Below are positions 1 to 9,116 of a DNA stretch of 64,000 nucleotides, one piece after another; positions within the stretch are counted from its first letter, which is position 1; each line of letters opens with the position of its first letter. Below the pieces are notes generated by a model. The model was not told the DNA's origin and searched no databases. It saw only the letters and a list, made by a program, of their open reading frames with translations. A program made the position numbers and the translations under genes. Source of the stretch: Sphingobacteriales bacterium (GTDB lineage Bacteria; Bacteroidota; Bacteroidia; Chitinophagales; Chitinophagaceae); NCBI GenBank assembly GCA_016708305.1, contig JADJGB010000010.1:124001-188000 (forward strand). The letters run 5' to 3'.

Positions 1-11
1 ACCGAATTTCA

Positions 12-614
12 ATGAATATAACTGTAGGCAAACAAACACAAGGTGCAACCTTTGGAGAGAAAGTGGCTTCGGGATTACAGTCTGCAGGTGGCAACATTCG
101 CATTGTGCTGCTCAATGATGACAAAGGTGCGGTACTTTTCCCCGAAAGTCAGGGCTACATGTTTTTGCTTAACGATAAAACAATTAAGGAATTGACCCCA
201 ATGGAATATAAAGAAATAGTGAGTCCTCGAGAATCATCGTCTGGACAAGCTACAGGTAAAATGGTTCGCAATGGCGTTGCCACCGGCGCAGGAGCTGCTG
301 CAGGCGCAGCATTCTCTGGAGCCAGCATCATCAGTTCGGTCATCTCTTCGAGTAGCGTAGCAGGTATAACAGGGGGTGCTGTTGCAGGTCGCACAGCCAA
401 CCTGCTGACTGAAACCAAAGACGGCAACGGAAAGGCAGACCTTGTAGATGGAGACTACGTACTGGAATTTGTCGTAGAGAAAGTTATTGAAAAAGCCACC
501 TCCGGCCTGAAAGACACACTGCAAACACAAGTACGCATTGCGTTTTCATCGGTCAACAATGTGCTGAAAACCAAGCACGACTCCATAAAAAATTCAATCC
601 AAAACATACGGTAG
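12..614 (+). CDS. Hypothetical protein with glycine/alanine-rich hydrophobic centre
   Basis: I do not recognise this 200-residue protein. It has a polar N-terminal part, then a Gly/Ala/Ser-rich stretch at about residues 83-131 with repeated small-residue spacing like a glycine zipper, then an acidic and amphipathic tail that could form a helix. There is no signal peptide or lipobox. The frame stays open to the left edge of the window, so the true start may lie upstream of this ATG. The next 120 bases hold nothing coding, followed by a broken dehydrogenase tail. A membrane-inserting or scaffold role is possible but not shown. Confidence 0.6.
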   Translation: MNITVGKQTQGATFGEKVASGLQSAGGNIRIVLLNDDKGAVLFPESQGYMFLLNDKTIKELTPMEYKEIVSPRESSSGQATGKMVRNGVATGAGAAAGAAFSGASIISSVISSSSVAGITGGAVAGRTANLLTETKDGNGKADLVDGDYVLEFVVEKVIEKATSGLKDTLQTQVRIAFSSVNNVLKTKHDSIKNSIQNIR

Positions 615-734
615 AACATTATTTACCACGGATCTCAGGATTTTTCATTCGAAAACTCAGGCATCTAATTTAAGAAATTGGAGTTTAATCATCCACAGGG
701 TGGCAAGCCAAACGCTCAGGATGTGAAATAAACA

Positions 735-993
735 ATAATAGCCAGGCATCTGGGCTATCTGAGTATTGACGTTTACGAGCAGGAAGTAGGCATTTTCTTT
801 CTCGACCTGTCCGAAAGCATTATTGAATACGATACCATTTCCAGATTGCTGACCTTCCCGAATGTCATCATCACCGGCCATCAGGGACTTTTTTACTAAG
901 GAAGCTTTAGAGCAAATCGCCGTTACCACGCTCAACAGCCTTACTGCCATCGAATCCGGACAAACATTGGATGAAAAAATGTTAATTACATAA
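735..993 (+). pseudogene. Remnant of D-lactate dehydrogenase (2-hydroxyacid dehydrogenase) C-terminus
   Basis: Read on the plus strand, this segment gives the C-terminal part of an LdhA-like D-2-hydroxyacid dehydrogenase. It shows a GYLSIDVYEQE block, an FPNVIITGHQ block and a KEALEQIAVTTLNSL block, ending at TAA 991-993. In the family these belong to the end of the cofactor-binding domain and the closing substrate-domain helix with the catalytic His (GHQ). A T-run at about 889-894 breaks the frame between the last two blocks. The first 240 or so residues of the enzyme are absent upstream, so this is a truncated relic and not merely a frameshifted gene. Confidence 0.72.
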
Positions 994-1247
994 ATAGAAT
1001 TGAAAATACCAACTTTGAAAATTCGTAGTTGTAGAATAAATTTTATGCTTTTGAGAATAAGCTGCAAAAATTGGTGACGATCATAACAGGTCTTGGAATA
1101 ATATTAAATTTAGAAAAACAATACAATATCTTTTGGAGAAATTTAATAACCTTTGGTAAAAACGGTTAGGAGAACAAAATATCATAAAATATCAAAAAAA
1201 TATACTACCTTAATCCCTTCAATTTTACATACATCTGTATTTTAGTC

Positions 1248-2486
1248 ATGGCAATAGAGAACATATTAAAGAAAGCAAATAAAGCAAAAACTGCACTTCA
1301 ACAGTTACCCGAAAAGCAACTGAAAAAATTATTGAGATCATTGGCAGAAGCCATCATAAAGAATGAAGCGGTCATTATAAAAGCAAATCAAAAAGATTTG
1401 GCTGCCAAAAACCCCGATGATCCAAAAAACGATCGGCTCATGCTGAATGCCCAACGTTTGAAAGGAATAGCAGGCAGCATTAAAAAAGTGGCTGCCCTCC
1501 CCGACCCCACCGGCGAAGTACTGGCAGCGCGCACTTTACCCAATAGACTAAAACTGAAAAAGGTTTCGGTACCTCTTGGTGTGGTGGGCGCTATTTATGA
1601 AAGCAGACCTAATGTTACTTATGATATTGCTGCGCTTTGCTTGCGCAGCCGAAATGCCTGTGTGCTGAAAGGTAGCAGTGATGCGCAACATACCAATAAA
1701 ATATCAGTCAATATTATTCAAAAAATTCTTAAAGAATACGGCCTTGATGCGGCTACAGTTAGCCTGCTGCCACCGCAAAGAGAAGTAGTGCAGGAGATGT
1801 TTACTGCCACAAAATATCTGGATGTGCTAATACCACGCGGCTCCGATGGACTTATCAGTTTTGTTCGTCAAAACAGTCTGGTGCCTGTAATTGAAACCGG
1901 TGCGGGTGTTTGCCATGTGTATGTGGAAAAAACTGCTAACCTCAAAGATGCCGTGAATATTTCGGTTAATGCAAAAGTGAGCCGACCTTCCGTTTGCAAT
2001 GCTGCTGATGCCATACTGGTAGATGAAGCGATTGCATCACAGTTTTTACCACAACTATCAGAAGAATTTGAAAAATTTAAAGTAGAAATTTTTGCAGACG
2101 CTACTGCTCATAAATTACTCAAAAATTACCCCTACCTCCAAAAGGCAAAAGCCGAGGATTTTGGCAGGGAGTTTCTTTCCTTAAAATGTGCAATAAAAAC
2201 CGTAAAAGGCATTGATGAGGCGCTCGACCATATTGCAAAACACTCTACCAAACATTCAGAAGCAATCGTTTCTTCCAATAAAAAAGCCTGCGACAGGTTT
2301 GTAACAGAAGTGGATGCTGCGGCAGTCTATACCAATGCTTCTACTCGATTTACAGATGGAGAAGAGTTTGGTCTGGGTGCCGAAATTGGCATTTCTACCC
2401 AAAAGTTACATGCCCGTGGGCCATTTGCCCTTGAAAAATTAGTAACCGAAAAATGGATTGTAGAAGGGAAAGGCCATATAAGATAA
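1248..2486 (+). CDS. proA: Gamma-glutamyl phosphate reductase (ProA)
   Basis: This 412-residue protein reduces L-glutamyl-5-phosphate to glutamate-5-semialdehyde with NADPH, the second step of proline synthesis in the cytoplasm. Length and blocks match the family: the ESRPNVTYDIAALCLRS region near residues 118-136 and the catalytic cysteine at about residue 250 in RPSVCNA. The C-terminal EFGLGAEIGISTQKLHARGP block is also present. The reading frame is intact. The usual partner proB (glutamate 5-kinase) is not adjacent, which points to a split pathway or a displaced proB. The next gene downstream is unrelated. Confidence 0.96.
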   Translation: MAIENILKKANKAKTALQQLPEKQLKKLLRSLAEAIIKNEAVIIKANQKDLAAKNPDDPKNDRLMLNAQRLKGIAGSIKKVAALPDPTGEVLAARTLPNRLKLKKVSVPLGVVGAIYESRPNVTYDIAALCLRSRNACVLKGSSDAQHTNKISVNIIQKILKEYGLDAATVSLLPPQREVVQEMFTATKYLDVLIPRGSDGLISFVRQNSLVPVIETGAGVCHVYVEKTANLKDAVNISVNAKVSRPSVCNAADAILVDEAIASQFLPQLSEEFEKFKVEIFADATAHKLLKNYPYLQKAKAEDFGREFLSLKCAIKTVKGIDEALDHIAKHSTKHSEAIVSSNKKACDRFVTEVDAAAVYTNASTRFTDGEEFGLGAEIGISTQKLHARGPFALEKLVTEKWIVEGKGHIR

Positions 2487-2539
2487 ATAATCATTGTTTT
2501 ATTCTCTGTGTTAAAAATTAAAAGACTAAAATAAGCCAG

Positions 2540-3841
2540 ATGAACAGTCGTAGAAATTTTTTAAAAAATTCAGTACTGCTGAGTACCGGAGCATTTTTGT
2601 CATCAGACCTATTGGCAACTGTTAAAAAAAATATTTCTGCCAATGAAAAAATAGGAGTAGGTGTAATTGGATGCAGAGGACAGGGTTGGAGCAATTTGAA
2701 CGCACTGCTAAAAGTACCTGAAGTAGAATGTGTGGCATTGTGTGATATTGACGAAAATGTATTAATCCAACGAAAAGCAGAATTAGAGAAACTAAATATC
2801 CGCCCTAAAATATATGGCGACTACAGAAAATTATTGAATGATAAAGACGTAGATGCTGTAGTAATAGCCACACCCGATCACTGGCATTGCCTCCAGATGA
2901 TAGATGCCTGTGCTGCCGGAAAAGATATTTTTTGTGAAAAACCGGTTTCTAATTCAATTTTTGAAGCACAGTTGATGAATAAAGCAGTGAGGCGATATAA
3001 CAGAGTTGTTCAGGTAGCACAGTGGCAGCGAAGCCAGCAACACTTTAAAGATGCAATTGCATACGTCCATTCTGGTAAATTAGGCAAAATTTCTTCTACA
3101 AAAACCTGGATGTATCGGGGAGGAAGCACTGCCTTACCGGTGGTAGCAAACAGTCCGGTTCCGGCAGGAGTAAACTACGACACGTGGCTGGGGCCGGCTA
3201 AAAAAAGACCTTTTAACAAAAACAGGTTTCACTATGAGTTCAGATGGTTCTGGGATTATGCCGGGGGGCTGATGACCGACTGGGGTGTACATCTCATTGA
3301 TATGGTGTTATTGGGAATGAAAGCCGGAATACCCAAATCGGTAATGGCTACGGGAGGCAAATATGTATTTTCTGCCGATGCACGCGAAACACCCGATATC
3401 CAAATGGCATTGTATGATTTCGGCAATTTCCAAATGAGCTGGGAACACAATATGGCTACCGGCGTGGGATTATACAACATGTCGCACGGAATAGCATTTA
3501 TTGGCGAAAACGGAACCTTACTATTAAACAGAGGCGGCTGGGAGGTAAAACCAGAAAAGGACAAATTAGAAGCGGTGCTGTGGACAAAATCGGTGGACAG
3601 AGGCTTAGACCTACATGCAGCTAATTTTATTGAGGTAGTAAAATCGCGTAAGAAAGAAGACCTCAATTGCCCATTTGATGCTGGTGCACAAGTAGCTATA
3701 GTTAGTCATTTTGGCAATGTGGCCCTGCGAGCAGGAGAAAAAATTTATTGGGATGCCGCCAAAAACAAATTCAATTCAGAAAAGGCTACCCAATTAGTAA
3801 AACCGGTTTATCAAAACGGATGGAAATTACCTGTGGTGTAG
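2540..3841 (+). CDS. Gfo/Idh/MocA family oxidoreductase with Tat-like signal
   Basis: The 433-residue product starts with SRRNF followed by a hydrophobic stretch, a twin-arginine export signal typical of Bacteroidota members of this family, so the folded NAD(P)-bound enzyme probably works in the periplasm. A Rossmann motif (VGVIGCRGQGW) lies at residues 40-50 and the conserved EKP triad at 133-135. DWGVHLIDM in the C-terminal domain matches the family substrate-site block. Such enzymes oxidise or epimerise sugars or cyclitols, but the substrate cannot be told from sequence. The gene follows proA by 53 bases and ends in TAG. Confidence 0.9.
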   Translation: MNSRRNFLKNSVLLSTGAFLSSDLLATVKKNISANEKIGVGVIGCRGQGWSNLNALLKVPEVECVALCDIDENVLIQRKAELEKLNIRPKIYGDYRKLLNDKDVDAVVIATPDHWHCLQMIDACAAGKDIFCEKPVSNSIFEAQLMNKAVRRYNRVVQVAQWQRSQQHFKDAIAYVHSGKLGKISSTKTWMYRGGSTALPVVANSPVPAGVNYDTWLGPAKKRPFNKNRFHYEFRWFWDYAGGLMTDWGVHLIDMVLLGMKAGIPKSVMATGGKYVFSADARETPDIQMALYDFGNFQMSWEHNMATGVGLYNMSHGIAFIGENGTLLLNRGGWEVKPEKDKLEAVLWTKSVDRGLDLHAANFIEVVKSRKKEDLNCPFDAGAQVAIVSHFGNVALRAGEKIYWDAAKNKFNSEKATQLVKPVYQNGWKLPVV

Positions 3842-4079
3842 AAAGAAAGGCCGATAAAACGCACTTGTGGGTTTGGTTTCAGGTTATTAATTATTCAATA
3901 AATGTTTTATACTCCTTTATCAAAATAAAACATTGCGGCTTTGGGAATAATTAGAATTTTGACTAATCTGATTTTTCCTTGTTAATTCATCCTGCTGTCG
4001 GAACTGCCACAAATGCAGGAATGATTCTATTTAAAAAACGCTATGGAAGACAAAGGGAGCATCACCATAAATTTCAGAA

Positions 4080-5769
4080 CTCCTTACCTATCGCAGTTTG
4101 ACAGTGCGGTAGTTGTGAAGATTAGCCTCATTTCGGTACCGGGTAAAATGGTTTCAGTGTGGTTTAGTAAGTCTGCCAATTTCCCTGCTGCATCATTAAA
4201 TCGCCTGGCTGACAGTGCGTGAATGACTACGCTCAGGGTATTATTTTTTTCATCAGGGATAATATCTGCAGCAGAGGTGATAATTTTTTTTTACGATCAT
4301 TCTCTTTCCTGGTGGTTATCCCTGTTTGACAGCATTTCTGCTATTAGGTTGGCTACTGATGTTTCAGCTCTGTAGCAGATCATTTTTATGATGTTCATAA
4401 AAATTTTACTTTCATGCTTTAGTTTGTTATAGCGTTTGTCATCTGGCATTTGCGCTGTCTTTATCTTTGAGGGCTGTGCACTTCTTACTTCCTGTAGTTC
4501 TGTTTCTGTTTTTTGCTGCTGTGATTTTTTCCTGCAGTTTCGCCTGTGCTCCGGTAATCTGCGGCACCTTTTCTACGGGAACCTCTGTTCACTTTTCATC
4601 CAGTACATACATTTGGGCGCTAAGCCTGCCCGTTTTTTCCCGATGCTTCTTTAAATGGTAATCAGCCCTGCGCCATTCATTAACCCCCGCCTGAACGATG
4701 TCAGTCGGGCAGGCAGTATTCAGTAGTAGCTGCAAGACACAGGCGTTGTCGTGAAATATATTTTAAAGGCAGATTGGCCTTATTGCCGTAATATATCCTT
4801 TGGTGTCCATCTATATACAAATAGAAACTTTCATCCGCTCCTGTTTTATACCAGTCATCTATCAACTGCCGAAGAAGTTCTCTGACTTTATTTTACCTCT
4901 AGGACATTTTACTTCAGCAATACGATCCAGCCCGATTATATTTCCTATTTCTCCCGGTCTGCATTGCTTTAATTGTTCAGGATTTTTAATGCGCGCCGGC
5001 GTCATAAAAGCCCCAGCGTGAGTATGATAGACTCAAGGCTGTAATAAAAACGTCTGGGATTAATCATAGATGTCTGTACACTTCAATAATCCCCAGGCTT
5101 ATGAGCGCCGGAAGCATAAAGAGTACCCCTGCTCCACATATACTGGTGATGGTCAAACTCGGGGCGGCATGACCGCTGCCGGTCATAGCCGCTACGATCC
5201 TTTCCTGATAACCGGTAGTGGCTATACCTAATGGAGCGTTGGCATCCTGCTCGTTGCGCTCATTACGGGTGGCACCCCCGGCCAAGTCCTCTTTATCGGG
5301 AGATGATTTTTTTTAATACCCCTGACCGATACTATAGCGGATAGCCGATTCTCTTATTCCTTCCTCTCTGGCTATACTGTTTACGCTTTGACCTTTATCC
5401 GGTTTCTTTTGAATACGTTCTTTGCGTTCTCCAAAAAATTTTGTGAGCGGTACCCTTTCTGTTATCCTGATTAAAAAAAGCCCTTTCTCCTTGTTCTTTA
5501 AACTTCTTATACCAGCATGACACCGTATCCGGATTCACATGAAAGCCTCTTTCTATATCCACCTTACGACATAGCTTCTGATGAATCAGATTACTGGTAA
5601 TATAACGAAAAGAATGAAGGTCGTCTTTACCATGTGCAAAAATGGGCAGCCTATTAGCTATGTATTGTACTATACCTTCCTGCTCATAAACACCTGCATA
5701 TTCTGAAATCATTTGGGTCCCCTGGTGAAAATCGGCAATAGCATTGTCATATAACAAAAAATAAGACAT
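4080..5769 (-). pseudogene. Decayed transposase of a Bacteroidota-type HTH/DDE family
   Basis: Read from 5769 leftwards, pieces of one transposase appear in several frames. The N-terminal part (about 124 residues, 5769-5395) includes an HTH-like region with the block LIHQKLCRKVDIERGFHV. A SVNSIAREEGI helix follows, then a segment with NPEQLKQCRPGEIGNIIGLDR and SFYLYIDGHQRIYYG (catalytic Asp region), then KMICYRAETSVANLI and finally DEKNNTLSVVIHALSARRFNDAA near 4080-4260. I recall this as a putative-transposase family common in Bacteroidota. Many frameshifts, a large gap in the central catalytic part and a palindromic insert at 4687-4713 show true decay. I could not find its terminal repeats. 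Confidence 0.72.
4687..4713. repeat. REP-like palindrome, copy 1
   Basis: This is a GC-rich imperfect palindrome: CCGCCTGA, six bases, then TCAGTCGGGCAGG. It stands out from the AT-rich surroundings and lies inside the decayed transposase coding frame. A second copy of nearly the same sequence is at 42286-42314. Two dispersed copies suggest a small repetitive extragenic palindrome family. Confidence 0.55.
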
Positions 5770-6001
5770 TTTGTTTCTGCGAACCTATTCCTTCAAACTG
5801 CCTGTTCTATGGGCCGGGTCAGAGTGCTGAGAATATTTGCAGATTTTATCTTTATCATAAGTATTTATAGTACATTTGCCACCATTTCATCTGTTTATTA
5901 TATATTTTTTAATGATCAGATGGAATTCGCCAAATAATCAATCTTTTGGTTATGAAAGATTATTATGGCTCATTTCATTATATATATAAAATTATCCGCA
6001 G

Positions 6002-7084
6002 ATGTCAGTTCCTAAATTTCCCACTCCCCCGCCTCCATCATTTCATGCGGTGCTTAAAAATCGGGTTAACGATTATTTTAAAGAAAAAGGAGAGCCCGCT
6101 ACAGGAAATCTGAGACTGTATTCTAAAGCGCTATTTCTTACTATTAGTTTTCTGGCTTTATATATTCATTTAGTTTTTTATACGCCGCCGGCAGGCTGGG
6201 CTATTTTTGAGTGTCTGCTTCTCAGCTTTTTTACCTCAGCTATCGGGTTCAATATCATGCACGATGGCGCTCATGGCAGTTTTAGCAGCAAAACGTGGAT
6301 AAATGCACTTGCGGCCTCGTCGCTCAACTTTCTTGGAGCCAATACTTTTATGTGGAAGATGAAACACAATGTTATCCACCATGCCTATACCAATATTGAC
6401 GGCGTGGATGATGACCTTGATGCAAAACCATTTTTAAGGCTTTGCGATACCCAGAAATTCTATAAAATGCACAAATATCAGCATTTTTATTTTTGGTTTG
6501 TTTATTCATTGCTCTACCTCTTCTGGATATTTTTTTCTGATTATAAAAAATATTTTAGTAGAAAAGTGGGCGACATTCCGCTGAAAAAAATGACCTGGCA
6601 GGATGAAATTGCTTTCTGGGGATTTAAGGTGCTGCATATTCTATTATTTATCGTAATTCCAATAATTACCGTAGGAGCCGGAGCATGGGCAATTGGATTT
6701 TTTTCTTATGCCTTGTTTACAGGTTTTGTACTGAGCATTGTGTTTCAATTGGCACACACTGTGGAGCATACTCATTTCCCCATGCCGGACAATATCACTA
6801 ATAAAGTAGAAGACGAATGGGCAATACACCAATTAAAAACTACTGCCAATTTTGCTACCAGAAACCGGCTGGCATTCTGGTTTATGGGCGGCCTCAACTT
6901 TCAGGTAGAGCATCATTTGTTTCCCAAAATTTCGCACATCCATTACCCAAAAATCAATAAAATTATTAAGGAAACCTGCGCCGAATTTAATGTCACCTAT
7001 ATCGAATACAAAAAAGTATTGGATGCAGTAGTATCTCACATTATCCATTTGAAGCATTTGAGTAAACCGGATTTTGCACATTAA
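6002..7084 (+). CDS. Membrane fatty-acid (acyl-lipid/acyl-CoA) desaturase
   Basis: This 360-residue membrane enzyme introduces a double bond into fatty acyl chains using a di-iron centre, and would adjust membrane fluidity. All three histidine boxes are visible: HDGAH at residues 87-91, HNVIHH at 122-127 and QVEHH at about 302-306. Four or more hydrophobic segments lie between them. The third box has the Q-x-x-H-H form seen in front-end and plant-like acyl-lipid desaturases, but without an N-terminal cytochrome b5 domain, so regioselectivity is uncertain. The frame is intact. The gene is monocistronic and convergent with the SIS gene. Confidence 0.93.
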   Translation: MSVPKFPTPPPPSFHAVLKNRVNDYFKEKGEPATGNLRLYSKALFLTISFLALYIHLVFYTPPAGWAIFECLLLSFFTSAIGFNIMHDGAHGSFSSKTWINALAASSLNFLGANTFMWKMKHNVIHHAYTNIDGVDDDLDAKPFLRLCDTQKFYKMHKYQHFYFWFVYSLLYLFWIFFSDYKKYFSRKVGDIPLKKMTWQDEIAFWGFKVLHILLFIVIPIITVGAGAWAIGFFSYALFTGFVLSIVFQLAHTVEHTHFPMPDNITNKVEDEWAIHQLKTTANFATRNRLAFWFMGGLNFQVEHHLFPKISHIHYPKINKIIKETCAEFNVTYIEYKKVLDAVVSHIIHLKHLSKPDFAH

Positions 7085-7132
7085 AGGTTTTCCAACGAAA
7101 TTCTTTTAAAATCGATCGGGCAGAATTTATAC

Positions 7133-7897
7133 CTACACCCCTGCTATACGTTTTTTATATTCAGCAAGCGCCTCTTCTAACCTATCTTTGGCAGTGGTGT
7201 CGCCAGGTACATTGTGCGAAGGGTGAATATATAATTTCACGCCTCTTTCTGCCAAAATTTCAGCCACTGAAGTAACCGTCATCCACACGGCTGTAACAAA
7301 AGCCATTGTAGAAAGCGATCCAATTTTGTCCTGATGATTTTTTAGCGTTACCGATGCATCCTGAATAGGCACGCAAGTATCTACCGCGAGGTCCGCAATA
7401 TCAAAAATTGTTTTACCCGAAGAATGTCTTGTAATCTTACCTTTGGCTTCTGCAGCGGAGCCAAAAACAATCACCTTCATCCCCTTTTCTTTAGCATCTA
7501 AAGCAATATCAATATTTACATTATTAATTCCGGTATGCGAAAAAAGCCACATAATATCTCGGGAATCAAAATTATACCCCTTCATAATTTCTTTACCATA
7601 CCCCTCTACCCTTTCCAGAAAAACAAACTGATGCACTCCCATTTCGCCGGTAATTCGGGTGAAAAAGGTAAGTGGTAGCTCCACCATCGGATGAAAACCC
7701 ACAAACCCGCCAATGCGAGGATACATTTCCTCGATAGGCAAGGTGGCATGACCACAACCAAAAGTGTGTACCCAACGCCCGGCTTCAATGGTATCAGCCA
7801 TGAGCGCTGCGGCTTTTTGAATATTCTCCATTTGAGTATCCTCAATTTTTGTCATGATTTCTCTGGCATTAGTAAGCCATTGTTTTGCTAATAACAT
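7133..7897 (-). CDS. SIS-domain phosphosugar-binding protein
   Basis: The protein of about 254 residues has one sugar-isomerase (SIS) domain of the type found in COG4821-like proteins. FGCGHATLPIEEMYPR near the N-terminus and WLFSHTGINNVNIDIALDAKEKG (middle) fit the phosphosugar-binding loops. ATG at 7897 is preferred over the upstream TTG at 7924. It is the last gene of the amino-sugar block, 17-43 bases after the MFS gene depending on start. With no NagB visible here, it is a candidate for handling GlcN-6-P or a related phosphosugar, but this is inference; it could also be an N-acetylmuramate-type enzyme or a sensor. Confidence 0.87.
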   Translation of the reverse strand: MLLAKQWLTNAREIMTKIEDTQMENIQKAAALMADTIEAGRWVHTFGCGHATLPIEEMYPRIGGFVGFHPMVELPLTFFTRITGEMGVHQFVFLERVEGYGKEIMKGYNFDSRDIMWLFSHTGINNVNIDIALDAKEKGMKVIVFGSAAEAKGKITRHSSGKTIFDIADLAVDTCVPIQDASVTLKNHQDKIGSLSTMAFVTAVWMTVTSVAEILAERGVKLYIHPSHNVPGDTTAKDRLEEALAEYKKRIAGV

Positions 7898-7940
7898 AAT
7901 TTCTGTTTTTTTAATTATATTCAAAATTCAAATAATATAT

Positions 7941-9116
7941 TTAATAATCCGGCACATTTGAAAGCGAGGTACTTTTATCGGTTTTAAATACTACGAACAA
8001 GAGAATTGCCATCATGACAACTTCTGCAAAAATCATGTGAGGAACCTGGCTTATTCCATAATTCTTTGCAATGATGCCCATTGAATAATTTACCAGCATA
8101 TTGCCAATTAAGGCAATCGAAAGTATAAAACTAAATGCAGTGGCGGAAATTTCAGCATGTCTTTTTCCCACAATACTATACATCATAGGGAAACCGGCGG
8201 CCATTCCTGCACCCAACAATGTAAGTGCAATGGAAGATGCCCAATAACTTTTTGTGAAATACAACAAAATACTGCTAAACATTAATATTAATACAGATAC
8301 CGAGAGCATTGCCCTATCAGTAACTCTTCTAAAAACAGTACCAATAAGCAGTCGCATCACAGCCATTCCAATTACATTGAGAGTGAGGGCATACAAAGAT
8401 TTATCCTTTGCTATAGAAAGACTTTCATTGAGATAAGTCGTTATCCAGTTGTGTATAACCGCCTCTAAGCTGCTTTGAAAAAAAAGAAAAAAGGCTATCA
8501 GCAATAAAATTTTATTCTTTACAAGACTAAAAACATGGGTGAAACTGACATCATTTTTGTTTTTGGCAGGAGGAAATTTCACCAAAAACATCATCAAAAA
8601 AATTAACAAACCAAAACCGGCAACCGATAATAGAATTGGCTCAAACCCTACAGAATTTTTTAAAACGCCCAATATCAGGGGCATACCCAGTGCGCCGATT
8701 GCAAAGAAAACACCCAGTAAACTGAGATTTGCTCCTTTATTTTGATGACTGATGTCGGAAACCAATGCATTGGTAGCACCATTAATGCAACCTCCACCAA
8801 AACCAAACAAAAAAATACAAATCTTTAAATAATCAATTGAAGGCAAAATAGCAATGCCTGCCAAACCCAAAACCACCAACAGGCAAGAAAGAATTAATAT
8901 TCCCTTGTACCCATATTTATCGCAGAAATACCCAAAGACCAGCGACCCCGCCAGAATACCAAAAGGTAAAATGGCAAAAAGAACTCCGGCAGCTATTTCA
9001 TCTAAGGCAAATTTAAGTTTCAAATCGGGCAACACCGCTCCCACTGTAATGAGGGTGATGCCAAAAAGCAACATACCTAAGCAGGCGATTGAAAAATTAA
9101 TGGCTTTGTTGTACAT
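7941..9116 (-). CDS. MFS sugar transporter (probable N-acetylglucosamine permease)
   Basis: The 391-residue protein has about 12 hydrophobic segments and the MFS loop 2-3 signature GYFCDKYGYKG after TM2. It is flanked by the ROK kinase, whose 3' end it overlaps by 20 bases, and by the SIS protein, so the three are almost surely co-transcribed and coupled. By context it should bring monosaccharide (GlcNAc or GlcN) across the inner membrane for phosphorylation by the ROK kinase. The substrate is inferred from neighbours only. The frame is intact. Confidence 0.9.
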   Translation of the reverse strand: MYNKAINFSIACLGMLLFGITLITVGAVLPDLKLKFALDEIAAGVLFAILPFGILAGSLVFGYFCDKYGYKGILILSCLLVVLGLAGIAILPSIDYLKICIFLFGFGGGCINGATNALVSDISHQNKGANLSLLGVFFAIGALGMPLILGVLKNSVGFEPILLSVAGFGLLIFLMMFLVKFPPAKNKNDVSFTHVFSLVKNKILLLIAFFLFFQSSLEAVIHNWITTYLNESLSIAKDKSLYALTLNVIGMAVMRLLIGTVFRRVTDRAMLSVSVLILMFSSILLYFTKSYWASSIALTLLGAGMAAGFPMMYSIVGKRHAEISATAFSFILSIALIGNMLVNYSMGIIAKNYGISQVPHMIFAEVVMMAILLFVVFKTDKSTSLSNVPDY

